A stretch of DNA of 64,000 bases from Methyloversatilis universalis (GTDB lineage: Bacteria > Pseudomonadota > Gammaproteobacteria > Methylococcales > Methylococcaceae), in contig DYIL01000005.1 in assembly GCA_020723665.1 (NCBI GenBank), positions 1-64,000 on the forward strand, written 5' to 3'. Shown here one piece after another: positions 1 to 8,400 of this stretch. The notes below the pieces were generated by a model. It saw nothing but the letters and a program-made list of their open reading frames with translations, made no database searches and was not told where the DNA came from. Made by a program: the position numbers and the translations under genes. The first letter of the stretch is position 1, and each line of letters begins with the position of its first letter.

Positions 1-84
1 CCGCCAACGGCGCCAGGCCCGACTGGGTTATCTAGCGCCGGCGGCCTACGCCCAATAGTTCTAAATCAGCAGGCGGCTTAATCT

Positions 85-276
85 TTGGCGTCCACTATTG
101 CCAACCGACCTCATCCACCAACACCTCCCGTCGTGAAGCCTACTAACACCATTCGGGCGGCCGAGTTTGCGCAAGCTTTTCTGGAAATGGAGTTCGACAT
201 CAAAGAATACGTGGGGAAGCTCCGCGCCAGTCTGGTCACGATCGTGAAGGACGGCTACAAGGGCCGTATCGGTTGA
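85..276 (+). CDS. Small hypothetical protein (63 aa), doubtful
   Basis: A short open frame beginning at a TTG codon, with an in-frame stop just upstream (79-81). The product has a Pro-rich start and a soluble, mixed-charge C-terminal half. I recognise no family. It ends 70 bases before the antitoxin gene on the same strand, so it could be a remnant or a small accessory gene of the toxin-antitoxin locus. There is no convincing ribosome binding site. It may not be a gene at all. Confidence 0.25.
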   Translation: MASTIANRPHPPTPPVVKPTNTIRAAEFAQAFLEMEFDIKEYVGKLRASLVTIVKDGYKGRIG

Positions 277-345
277 GCAACCATTGACCCCTGTAAACCA
301 GGAGCTTATCCTGATTGTTGAAAATTTCAACAAAGGAGATCGCCT

Positions 346-582
346 ATGGCTACTGTCAATTTCAGCGTGCCCGACGACGTCAAGGAAGCCTTCAACGAGA
401 CCTTCAAGGGTCAGAATAAAAGCGCCATCATCGCCGACCTAATGCGCGAAGCCATAGCGCGGGCGCAACGCAAGCAGCGCAGCCACGAAGCCATCGCCCG
501 CATTTTGGAAAGGCGCTCCAGAATGAAACCCGTCAGTGCCGAGGACGTGCAAGCAGCCCGCGATGAGTTGCGGGAATGGTGA
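346..582 (+). CDS. Ribbon-helix-helix type antitoxin (VapB-like)
   Basis: A 78-residue protein starting MATVNFSVPDDV, the short beta strand plus helix typical of MetJ/Arc/CopG ribbon-helix-helix DNA-binding antitoxins. The C-terminal half (from about residue 38) is Arg/Lys/Glu-rich and helical, as expected of a toxin-wrapping tail. A strong ribosome binding site (AAAGGAGA) lies just upstream of the ATG. The gene overlaps the downstream PIN-domain toxin by 7 bases, the usual translational coupling of such operons. The expected role is to neutralise the toxin and autorepress the operon promoter. The family is inferred from fold pattern and context; I cannot name a subfamily. Confidence 0.8.
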   Translation: MATVNFSVPDDVKEAFNETFKGQNKSAIIADLMREAIARAQRKQRSHEAIARILERRSRMKPVSAEDVQAARDELREW

Positions 583-1010
583 ATCGACTCGTTGTCGATG
601 CAAGCGTGGCGGTGAAGTGGCTGGTTCCACAGCAGCCCGAGGAAGCCGACGTGTCTACAGCGCTGGCATTGCTAATGCGAGTAGATGCCGGGCAAATCAG
701 TCTTCATCAGCCGCCCCACTTCGTGCCCGAAGTGATGGGCGTGATTTCGCGAATTTGTCCCACGGAAGCGTTCGATATTCTCCGCGACTTGCTCGACACC
801 GAAATGTGCCTGGAAGAAAACTCGGGCATTTATCTCACAGCCACCGAGCTTTCCATCCGCCTGAAGCACCATCTGTTCGATACCCTTTACCATGCCACCG
901 CCTTGCATATCCCCGACGCCGTCTACGTGACGGCGGACCAACGCTATTTCGACAAGGCTCGTCATTTGGGTCAAATCGCTCTTCTGGCTGAATTCGCTTT
1001 GCCTCAATGA
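576..1010 (+). CDS. vapC: PIN-domain ribonuclease toxin (VapC family)
   Basis: A 144-residue PIN-domain protein. The four expected metal-binding acidic residues are in place: D8 (VVDAS motif), E52 (in VPEVMG), D102 (FDTLYHATA) and D121 (VTADQRYF). VapC toxins are Mg-dependent endoribonucleases that cleave specific tRNAs or rRNA. The ATG overlaps the stop codon of the RHH antitoxin gene, which fixes the start. Downstream is a 160-bp gap with no gene, then a convergent esterase gene. All catalytic residues are intact, so the pair looks functional. The RNA target cannot be read from sequence. Confidence 0.88.
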   Translation: MVNRLVVDASVAVKWLVPQQPEEADVSTALALLMRVDAGQISLHQPPHFVPEVMGVISRICPTEAFDILRDLLDTEMCLEENSGIYLTATELSIRLKHHLFDTLYHATALHIPDAVYVTADQRYFDKARHLGQIALLAEFALPQ

Positions 1011-1173
1011 ACAAGAACAAACTCAAGCGAAACCGTCCGTGGTCACCGGACCCTGGTAATTCCTGCCGGGGTGACGAGATGGCTTTGATCCGACGGCGGT
1101 CAGGCCCCTTTGAGGGAGCTTCCGTCGAAAGCCACCTGCTTTGCCGGTGGATCGTTCTCCATTAAGAACGGTA

Positions 1174-1755
1174 TCAAGATTGCGGAGGTATCGGGCCTTC
1201 GGCAAACTCGACGATGGCGTCCAAATAGTCGGGGAAATGCTGAAAGCTGTGATCCCCGTCCTCGACGACCGTCTGGCGAGCGCCGGCGTATTTCTGTACG
1301 GCTTGGCGATAGTCGAGTACTTCATCCCCGGTTTCGACCAGCAGCCAGAACCGCTCCGGGCGTGAAAGCTGCGGGACGTTCAGCTGTTCCAATTCGGCGA
1401 GGTGCTCGCGGGTGAACTCGAAGGTTTCGCCCGTGTAGACATTGGTCTGCGGTCCCACGAACCGCGCCAGCGTTTCGTGGGCAACCACGGCGGGGTTGAT
1501 CAAGATCGCGCGGAGGTCATGCTTCTCCGCGAGGTAGGTGGCATAGTAGCCGCCCAAAGAGCTGCCCACCAACGTCGGGGTTTTCGGGGACCGTGCGAGA
1601 ACATCTTCGACCATTTCGATAGCTTGCCGCGGGCTGACCGGTAATTGTTCGCACCAGAAGCGATCGGCCATTCCGCGTGAGGCCATGTGCTGTCCGAGGA
1701 AACGCGCCTTTTCGGATGCGGGTGACGAGCGAAAGCCGTGTAGATAGATGATCAT
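1174..1755 (-). CDS. yqiA: YqiA/YcfP-family alpha/beta-hydrolase (esterase)
   Basis: A 193-residue small alpha/beta hydrolase. It opens with MIIYLHGF, the first core strand plus oxyanion-hole HGF. The nucleophile elbow is G64-S-S66-L-G68. An acidic residue follows in the ETGDEVLDY segment, and the catalytic His is in DGDHSF near the C-terminus. The frame is open 16 codons further upstream, but MIIYLHG is the conserved family N-terminus and has a GGAG motif about 8 bases upstream, so the start at 1755 is preferred. YqiA of E. coli hydrolyses short acyl esters; its physiological substrate is unclear. The gene stands alone, convergent with vapC. Confidence 0.87.
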   Translation of the reverse strand: MIIYLHGFRSSPASEKARFLGQHMASRGMADRFWCEQLPVSPRQAIEMVEDVLARSPKTPTLVGSSLGGYYATYLAEKHDLRAILINPAVVAHETLARFVGPQTNVYTGETFEFTREHLAELEQLNVPQLSRPERFWLLVETGDEVLDYRQAVQKYAGARQTVVEDGDHSFQHFPDYLDAIVEFAEGPIPPQS

Positions 1756-1973
1756 GAGAGCTCCATGGGGATATTCGGTGTGAACGATACCGACACCGAG
1801 CACAGGACGGCGCGGGCGGCACAGGTCGTATCATCGGGGCGGCACCGCGCGCCGGCCAACTCTGCGTTTGCCATGAAAAAATGCCAGTGGACGCCGAATT
1901 CCGCAATATGGGGTCATAGATAGTTCCGGATGTCGGTGGCACTTCATCCGGGTTGTACCGGGGAGGAGAGTAG

Positions 1974-2000
1974 CCCGCATGCGGCAAAGCGGAATGCGGG
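1974..2000. repeat. REP-like palindrome
   Basis: CCCGCAT and ATGCGGG arms (1974-1980 and 1994-2000) flank a GC-rich loop that contains smaller complementary pieces. The form resembles the repetitive extragenic palindromes common in proteobacteria. It sits just beyond the stop codon of the RND pseudogene. Only one copy was noticed in the window. Confidence 0.45.
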
Positions 2001-2015
2001 GAGAAAGAGCGCGTC

Positions 2016-2227
2016 TCAGATTCTTCCGAACAGCCGGAAGCCTCCTTTCATCAAGCCCCTCACATCATTCAGCACGGCGTAGCAGGCCGGGACCTGAACC
2101 GGGGTCGCCGCCATGCCGAACAGCAGGCCGAAGGTGAGGGAGAGCGTCACCGGCACGAGGAATTTGGCCTGTTCGCTGGTTTCGAACAACATCGGGGAAA
2201 ACCCGGCCAGGTTGGTCAGGGATACTA
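2016..2227 (-). pseudogene. C-terminal remnant of an RND efflux permease
   Basis: Read on the minus strand, this gives about 70 residues beginning SLTNLAGFSPMLFE, continuing QAKFLVPVTLSLTFGLLFG and ending in a TGA at 2016-2018. This is the characteristic last transmembrane pair of AcrB/MexB/CusA-type resistance-nodulation-division pumps, where intact homologues have T-F-A-G-L-x-P-M-L-F-E-T-S followed by P-x-A-x-S-L-x-F-G-L-L-F. Nothing upstream in frame continues the roughly 1000-residue protein. The homology stops where the repeat mosaic begins (about 2228), so the gene was probably truncated by a rearrangement there. No start codon or membrane-fusion partner is present. Confidence 0.8.
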
Positions 2228-2484
2228 AGGAAGCTCCGAATTAGCCCTCTCCCGCTGGGACAAACCTGTCCTCAGCCTGTCGAAGGGCCGTGCTTCGCAC
2301 GTTAGCGTTCGCTCCCGGCGAACGGGTGCACGGGTAAGCGCTGCTCGCGGCTCCCAACAGGGAAAGTGCGGAGTAATTGGGGTGGGTAAGGGCCTTTTAT
2401 TCCATTTCTCAATCAAAAGGAAAACGTTGTAGGCCGGAATAAGCCCTTCGACTTCGCTCAGGACAGGCTTATCCCGGCCTGCCA
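2228..2484. repeat. Mosaic of inverted-repeat fragments
   Basis: A non-coding stretch made of several repeat pieces. At 2228-2246 is a sequence close to the left end of the 112-123 bp element found at 13378 and 60686. At 2265-2287 and 2444-2467 are opposite-facing copies of the CCTGTCCTCAGCCTGTCGAAGGG-like core. At 2431-2480 a 15-base inverted repeat (AGGCCGGAATAAGCC against AGGCCGGGATAAGCC) encloses the second core copy. Segment 2409-2443 is also found in inverted orientation at 9937-9970. The region abuts a truncated RND gene on the left and a 107-bp MITE-like element on the right. Confidence 0.65.
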
Positions 2485-2591
2485 TTAACAGGCTGTTGAA
2501 AAATTCGATGCTCCTACCATAGGTAGTGGGCAACGACGAAACTGTTAACCTACATGTCGTGCGTAGAATGCGTTTTTCAACACCCTGTTAA
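2485..2591. repeat. 107-bp MITE-like element, copy 1
   Basis: The 19-base termini are imperfect inverted repeats: TTAACAGGCTGTTGAAAAA on the left, and TTAACAGGGTGTTGAAAAA when the right end is read on the other strand (18 of 19 match). A second copy of exactly the same length lies at 13526-13632, differing at about four positions in the right third. The element encodes nothing. Both ends finish in TTAA, so a TTAA or TA target duplication cannot be separated from the termini. It looks like a non-autonomous miniature element mobilised in trans; no transposase with these ends is present here. Confidence 0.8.
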
Positions 2592-2852
2592 AGCGGCGCG
2601 TTACCAGAACGGCCGGCGTTTCCGAAGACGCGACGGAATCGCGTGCGGGGCATGTGAGCTTCATTCCCTCCTTCTCCTCATCCTCATGAAATCGACGCTC
2701 GGTAGATAAGACGAATGAGCCGGCCAAAACCCGCACCGCCGGCGACAAAAAAATTTTCGAATGAAGGCGCGCGCCGGAAGCGTGTGATGTCACGAGCGTG
2801 TCAAATTAAAACGGTAGCCTTGCGTTACGAATCGGTAAGAGGAGCGAGCTAT
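2592..2852. other. Intergenic, no recognisable gene
   Basis: Only short overlapping frames with no family resemblance are present between the MITE-like element and the doubtful small gene that follows. Nothing here could be assigned. Confidence 0.5.
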
Positions 2853-3029
2853 ATGCAAAATGGAGCCATTAAATTCATTGGAAGACGGCCGGTTTATCCG
2901 GTCCCGGATGAATGGGACGAATTTTCCGGACACCGCCGGCGAGAGTCCGATCGGGCGTGTCGAAGCGATAAGGCGCGACAATCGAAAGACGAAACTGTCC
3001 GACGGCGCGGTTTGTCGGGTCGCGAGTGA
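2853..3029 (+). CDS. Small hypothetical protein (58 aa), doubtful
   Basis: An ATG preceded at a good distance by an AAGAGGAG ribosome-binding sequence opens a 58-codon frame beginning MQNGAIKFIGRR, with a strongly charged, Arg-rich second half. No family is recognised. It lies between the repeat mosaic and the SmbP-like gene. The ribosome binding site is the only positive evidence. Confidence 0.25.
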   Translation: MQNGAIKFIGRRPVYPVPDEWDEFSGHRRRESDRACRSDKARQSKDETVRRRGLSGRE

Positions 3030-3236
3030 GGGCAGGCGGCAGGGATTCGAAAAGGCGTATTCCGCCATCGGTACCGTCGCTCGGTTTGACTCCCAGGTTT
3101 AGGTCGGGCGGGAGAGCGTCATATCGATGCCGCGCTTTCGGATACGCCCCCCTTCTGCTAGGCTTAGGTTGCCCCGCGTTGTGACGAATGGGGGATGGAC
3201 GTGTCGATACCGATGAACTCAGTAAGGAGCCGAAAT

Positions 3237-3575
3237 ATGAAAGCTAAGTTGATCATTCCATTGACGGGAGCGTTGGTTTTGACTGCGAGCGGGACCGCCT
3301 ACGCCTGGGACGCCCACACCGACCAGGCCATCGAGCACGCGGCGCAGGCGCTGGCCCATGGTCAAGACAAACATGCGCCGCAGGCGACCCAGCATGCAGA
3401 GGAAGCACTCACGCATGCCAAGGCTGCGGAGAAATACCACGACGAAGCCACTAAGCATGTGAAAGAAGCGATCGATCACCTCAACCAGGCGATCGAGCAT
3501 GGAAAGCAGGGGCATGCCGATATAGCCGCCCAGCATTCCGATGAAGCGTTGAAGCATCTAAAACTGGCTAGATAA
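3237..3575 (+). CDS. smbP: SmbP-like small His-rich periplasmic metal-binding protein
   Basis: A 112-residue exported protein. A signal peptide of about 23 residues ends in TAYA before WDAH. The mature part is helical and has 13 histidines at 27, 34, 41, 46, 53, 60, 68, 74, 81, 88, 93, 100 and 107, mostly seven residues apart. This matches SmbP of Nitrosomonas europaea, a periplasmic protein that binds several Cu(II) and other divalent ions. The chosen ATG has AAGGAG upstream; an upstream in-frame ATG would bury the signal peptide. A hairpin terminator follows directly, so the gene is probably monocistronic. A copper-buffering role would suit a copper-dependent methane or ammonia oxidiser; that is inference. 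Confidence 0.85.
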   Translation: MKAKLIIPLTGALVLTASGTAYAWDAHTDQAIEHAAQALAHGQDKHAPQATQHAEEALTHAKAAEKYHDEATKHVKEAIDHLNQAIEHGKQGHADIAAQHSDEALKHLKLAR

Positions 3576-3594
3576 GAAATCGCGCATCAACGTG

Positions 3595-3629
3595 AGCGGA
3601 CAGGAGGCACTTTCCCTGTCCGCTTTTCT
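3595..3629 (+). terminator. Rho-independent terminator after the SmbP-like gene
   Basis: A perfect 10-bp stem (AGCGGACAGG at 3595-3604 with CCTGTCCGCT at 3615-3624) closes a 10-base loop and is followed by TTTTCT. It lies 19 bases beyond the stop codon on the same strand. Confidence 0.85.
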
Positions 3630-3754
3630 ATGTCCATTTGAAAATCGCTTTTGCCGGGAAAGGCCGTCGCCTATGAGCGGCGCTCGTCACCGGATTGACT
3701 CGCCTCCAAGCCATCCCCGGCCGGCAGTCCCTTGCTTGACGATGGGTCATGCCA

Positions 3755-5119
3755 TCAGCCTATCCAGACGCTCTTGACATTCACGAATTCCCGCAAGCCG
3801 TAGATACCCAATTCCCGGCCGTATCCGGAGTCTTTAACGCCGCCGAAAGGCATTCTGGGATCGCTTTTCACCAAGCCGTTGACGAAGGCGGCGCCGCATT
3901 GGAGCCGTCGGGCGAAATCTTCACCCTTGCGCCGGTCGCGGGTCCAGACCGAGGCGCCCAGGCCGTAGCGGTGCCGGTTGGCCGTCGTCAACGCCTCTTG
4001 TTCATCGCGCGTGCGGACAATGACGGCGACGGGGCCGAACAGTTCCTCCTCGTATGCCGGCATACCGGGTGTCACCCGGTCGAGGATCGAGGGCTCATAA
4101 AAATAACCCTGACCCGTCACTGGTTCGCAGCCCAAGACAGGCACGGCTCCTTGGCGAATGGATTCGGCGACCGATCGATGGATGCCGTCGCGCAAATCGC
4201 TTCTTGCCATCGGCCCGATTCGAGTCTCCTCCTGGGAGGGATCGCCGACGATCAGCGACTGGACCTTGAGCTTGAACAGCGCCAGGAACTCGTCCGCGAC
4301 GGCATCCACCAGAATGAAACGCTTGGCCGCGATGCAGCTTTGGCCGCAGTTCTGGAATCGTGCGGTTACCGCGGTGGTCGCGGCGCGTTCCAGGTCGGCA
4401 TCGGTCAGAACGACGAAAGGATCCGAGCCGCCGAGCTCCATGACCGTTTTCTTGAGGTTTCTTCCGGCCAGGGCCGCTATGCGTCGTCCCGCCTGTTCTC
4501 CCCCAGTCAGGCTGATCGCATGGACGCGAGCATCCTCGATGAGTTTTTCGGTATGGGCGTGCGCTATCCTGAGCCACTGAAACACGCCGGAGGGGAATCC
4601 CGATCGCAGGAAAAGTTCTTCGATCGCTTCGGCGCATTGAGGCACGTTCGAAGCGTGCTTGAGCAAAACGCAATTACCAGCCGCCAGGGCCGGTACGGCG
4701 AATCGAAACACCTGCCAGAACGGGAAATTCCAGGGCATGACGCCCATAACTGTTCCGAGAGGCTGAAACGCGACGTAACTCCGGCTCGCGTCGGTCTCGA
4801 CGAGTTCGTCGCGCAGGAAACGTTCGGCATTTTCGGCGAAGAACTCGGACACCCAGGCACATTTTTCGATTTCCGCGCGAGCCTCCTGAATCGGCTTTCC
4901 CATTTCCAGCGTGATTTTCGAAGCATAAGCATCCGAACGGTTCCGCAGCTCGGCGGCGATCGTTTTCAGCCGTTCGCGACGCTCGTCGACACGGGTCGAT
5001 TGCCAGGCGGGCGCTGCTTCGGCAGTCCGCCGCATAGCCTGTTCTAGTTCGTCTTCCGTCCATGCGGTGTAACGCTTGACGGTTTCGCCGGTGGTCGGGT
5101 TGATGCTGATGAAGTCCAT
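3755..5119 (-). CDS. Aldehyde dehydrogenase, probably succinate-semialdehyde dehydrogenase (Sad type)
   Basis: A 454-residue NAD(P)-dependent aldehyde dehydrogenase. The substrate-channel and cofactor motif MPWNFPFWQVFRFA is present. The general-base Glu is in MELGGSDPF and the catalytic Cys in FQNCGQSCIAAKRF. Family signatures FGPVA and MPFGGVKDSGYGREL lie near the C-terminus. Length and the AAKRF context resemble E. coli Sad (YneI), which oxidises succinate semialdehyde to succinate. The start at MDFISINPTTGE is supported by a GAGGGG motif and matches the family; an upstream extension of 38 codons is unlikely. The gene stands alone. Substrate assignment is tentative. Confidence 0.88.
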   Translation of the reverse strand: MDFISINPTTGETVKRYTAWTEDELEQAMRRTAEAAPAWQSTRVDERRERLKTIAAELRNRSDAYASKITLEMGKPIQEARAEIEKCAWVSEFFAENAERFLRDELVETDASRSYVAFQPLGTVMGVMPWNFPFWQVFRFAVPALAAGNCVLLKHASNVPQCAEAIEELFLRSGFPSGVFQWLRIAHAHTEKLIEDARVHAISLTGGEQAGRRIAALAGRNLKKTVMELGGSDPFVVLTDADLERAATTAVTARFQNCGQSCIAAKRFILVDAVADEFLALFKLKVQSLIVGDPSQEETRIGPMARSDLRDGIHRSVAESIRQGAVPVLGCEPVTGQGYFYEPSILDRVTPGMPAYEEELFGPVAVIVRTRDEQEALTTANRHRYGLGASVWTRDRRKGEDFARRLQCGAAFVNGLVKSDPRMPFGGVKDSGYGRELGIYGLREFVNVKSVWIG

Positions 5120-5466
5120 CGTTCCCCTCGCAAATGGTGGTTCGAGCATGGATTCGAAGCGCGCTCCCGGATTGGCATGTTCTATCACGATTCGTACCGA
5201 TATTGGACCCGTGGGAAGCGCGTGAGTTATCACGTACGGCGATGGTGGGCGGCTACGGATTCAGTCGCACGTATCGGAGCGGCGTTTATGGCACACGGAG
5301 CGATCATCCTGGAAACCACCAATTAGCCCTACTCGAGTGTGCGGCGAAGGCACGGTTCGTCGGCAAGGGATTGCCGAGGTCCGTGCCGCTGCGGGTCGCG
5401 AATCCTTTCGCGACATGACACCGCTCGGCCCGCGGCTTGCCTTTCGCCGGCCAAGGCGGTTTCGAC
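5120..5466. other. Intergenic, nothing assigned
   Basis: About 350 bases upstream of the aldehyde dehydrogenase and downstream of the large membrane-protein gene. A stretch near 5303-5350 (starting ATCATCCTGGAAAC and later GAGTGTGCGGCG) loosely resembles one arm of the element at 43310 and 47249, and could be a degenerate copy. No gene or clear terminator was seen. Confidence 0.35.
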
Positions 5467-8400
5467 TTACTGTCCCGGTGATTCCTCCGTTTTCGCCGCG
5501 TCAGCCGCCTCGGGCTGCTCTTTCTTTTTCCGCGGTCGCCACAAGCCGCCCGAGGCGTAGCAGTTCCATCCCCAGCGCAGCCAGTTCAGCAACGTGTAGG
5601 CCAGCCACAAGGCCCAAGCCAGCATCAGCACGCGGTACACCCAGAGCGGCGCCGATATGATCCAGGGGCGGGGAAGCGTCGGGCCGCCGCGGTCCTGATA
5701 CCAGTTCAGATGATAAGGGCCCGAGCCGTTGCCCGCGATTTGCATGTCCGGCAGTCCCAGCAATCCTTGGCGCACCGCCTCTGACAACAGGGAGAGGGCG
5801 GCCAGGGTCAGCATGGCGATCCCCGCCTGGAGCAGATTGAACCAGATATCGCGCAGCCCGGGTCCGGCGTTCGCCCGCCACCCCAAGGCCAGCAGCCATC
5901 CGACCACGACGATGCCTCCGATCACCGGAACCTGGCTGAGGCCGATCAACAGCAGGAACCACTGCCAAGACCTGATCGGCGTCGACGGCAGCCGTCCCAA
6001 TGCCGCCGAAACCAGGGTGATGACGATGAGGACGCCCCAGAACAATACGGCCGGCCCGAAGCGGGGACCGCCCGTCAGCAGCACCCATCGGTCCTGGCCC
6101 AGCGAAAACGTGATCGAGCTGTTCACGCTCGGTACGCCGAGATCGATTTCCGGAGAGACCAGGCGGCTTCGAATCCCGTTTCCGTCGCGCCACGCCAGGG
6201 TCGCGGTCTGTTCGCCCGGGTGCAGCGGCAGCGTAACCAGCCGTCCTTGCTGGCGAATCGGCTGAGTGGTGCCGTCGATGGTCACCGATTGCAGCTCGGT
6301 GTGCTCCGGCAGTGTCACTGTATGTTGTCCGCCCTGTGAGCTCCGCAGGCTGAGGGTGAGTGTCGCGTCTGTCGCATGTGTGCCCGGATTCAGTTCGAAG
6401 CGGCTGCGGTCTATCGTCAGCGTATTGCCCGGCGCGCCTTGGGGCCGAGTCAGATGAAGCGTAACGGACTCGCCCGGCCATGGGCGCCATTCCGGCAGCC
6501 AATTGCCCTCGGCGTCCTGATGATGGACGACGACCAGCCCTTCGGATTCCAGGTGCCAGATCGGGCTGACATCCGACCGCCAAACCTCGGTCCAGTCGGT
6601 AGTCCTCGGTGCCTCGAGGAGGATTGCGGGTTTTTTCGCCAAAACCGATTCCCAACTCACGTGGCGCTGGCCCGGCAGCAGATTGACCATCACCTTCCCG
6701 TCATCGACCTGCAACCCTGGCGTGACCACCGATTCTCCGTCGACGAGCGGAATGGTGGCGACTACCGGACGGTCGGGCGGCGAAGCCCTACGCACCACCG
6801 TGACCGCGCGCCAATCCACGCCGACTTTGAGCGTGCGTTCGACTTCGAGGAACGGCGGCAAAGGCCGGGATTCCAGTGTCGGCAACTCCGATCCCGGCCG
6901 GTCGCCGTTCGGAACCCTGACCAGCTGCAGCTGAACGTCGGGAACGCCGTTCTCGCGAATGCCGTCGATCCGCCATCCTTCGCCGGCGGCTTCAACGCGC
7001 CGAGGTTTGAGCGGCAAGGGGATTTGCAGCTGATCGCGACCGGGCAGGGGCCCGGAAAGCGTGACGATATGACGCCCCGGCTTTAGCGCCAGCCAGAGCC
7101 CGCCTTCCCGGTCGCGGAACAAGGCTTCCGCCGGGGTCCTGTCGACCTCGACTCCGGACGGGATCCATTGCGCGGCGTTGACCGGCAAGGGCAGGGCGAT
7201 CGATTCCTGCGCGTGGATTTCCAGGGTTTGCCGCAGCCCTGAGCGCGTGGCCTCGATCGTGAGCAGCGGGACTTCGACGCACTGCGGCAAGCAATCGGCT
7301 GGCGCGAGCAGGCGCGATTTCAATTCGTCCAGCAAAACCTGGTCGGGAAATTCCGCCTTGGCGTCCGGAGGGAACGAGATCAGAGGGATCAATAACGGCG
7401 GTATCGCCGCGTGTGGGAGAGAAGGCGGTAAACGCGGCCTGCCGCCCGAGAACTGCACGGCCAAGGCGATCACGAGCACGATGCGCGAAACATTGAGTAC
7501 GAAATTGACCGCCGGCGAGAGCAGCACCAGGCCGATTTCCTGGTTGCGGAGGACGGGACCGTTCCAGCCGAGCGGAATCGATTTCCAGTGCCACTCGGGA
7601 AGACCGGGGCCGGTTTGGGTGACGGCGTTGGGGTCGGTCTCTTCGAAAGCCCGGCCGCGCTGGTCCGGTACGGCGGGAGGGGTTCCGGGTTCGTAAAGCT
7701 TGGGTCGCGGTGCGTAGGATTCCATGGTTTGCGGTGCTTCCGCCGCGGTTTCCGCCTGTTTCCGAAACACGACGGGAGCGGCCGAAGGCATCTCGACCCA
7801 AGGCTGCTCCAGCTGCGGATAGAGCGCAAAGCGGGCCTGGTCGACCATGAACGGAATGGCGATCAGAATCAGGACCAGCAGAGCCAGATTCCGGTAAATC
7901 CGAACGAACAAGGCGATTCGCCCCTTCGGCAGCACCGTCAACAAGGCAGCCGCCGCCAGAATGTTGAGCCAGACGTAACGCGGCGCTCCGGGCTCGTGCC
8001 AGAGCAGCGCCAGGGCAAGCAAGGTGAGGGCGGCAGATGGCCAGGACCACAATCGCGCCGCCGCCATAGTTGTGATCAGGACCACGAACAGATCGAGCAG
8101 CGTCCATCGCGCGATCCAGGTGTCCGGCGCATGGTCCACCCCGGTAGCGGCAAGCAAACGCCATCCCGGAGGAAGGTTGAGTTCCGCGCTCACGGATTGG
8201 AAATCCTTGTCCCACCCGGTCGCCGAAAGCGTTCGGACGCCGCCGATTCGGCTGTCGGCGGAAAGGTTGACCGCTCCGCGCCTCACCTCGACGCCGACCG
8301 TCCCGGTCTCGTCTTCGCGCGTAATGGTTTGCGGCTGCCCGTCGATGGCGACGCGGCCGAGTTCGACGCCTGGCCGGACGTTCAGCCGCCAATCCCGGGT

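Noticed and set aside
3749-5047. 432-codon plus-strand frame opposite the aldehyde dehydrogenase
   Set aside because: It is antisense to a gene with intact catalytic motifs and has no recognisable domain.
5303-5360. Third copy of the family-4 element
   Set aside because: Only scattered short matches to one arm and no second inverted end; it may be chance or a very old remnant.
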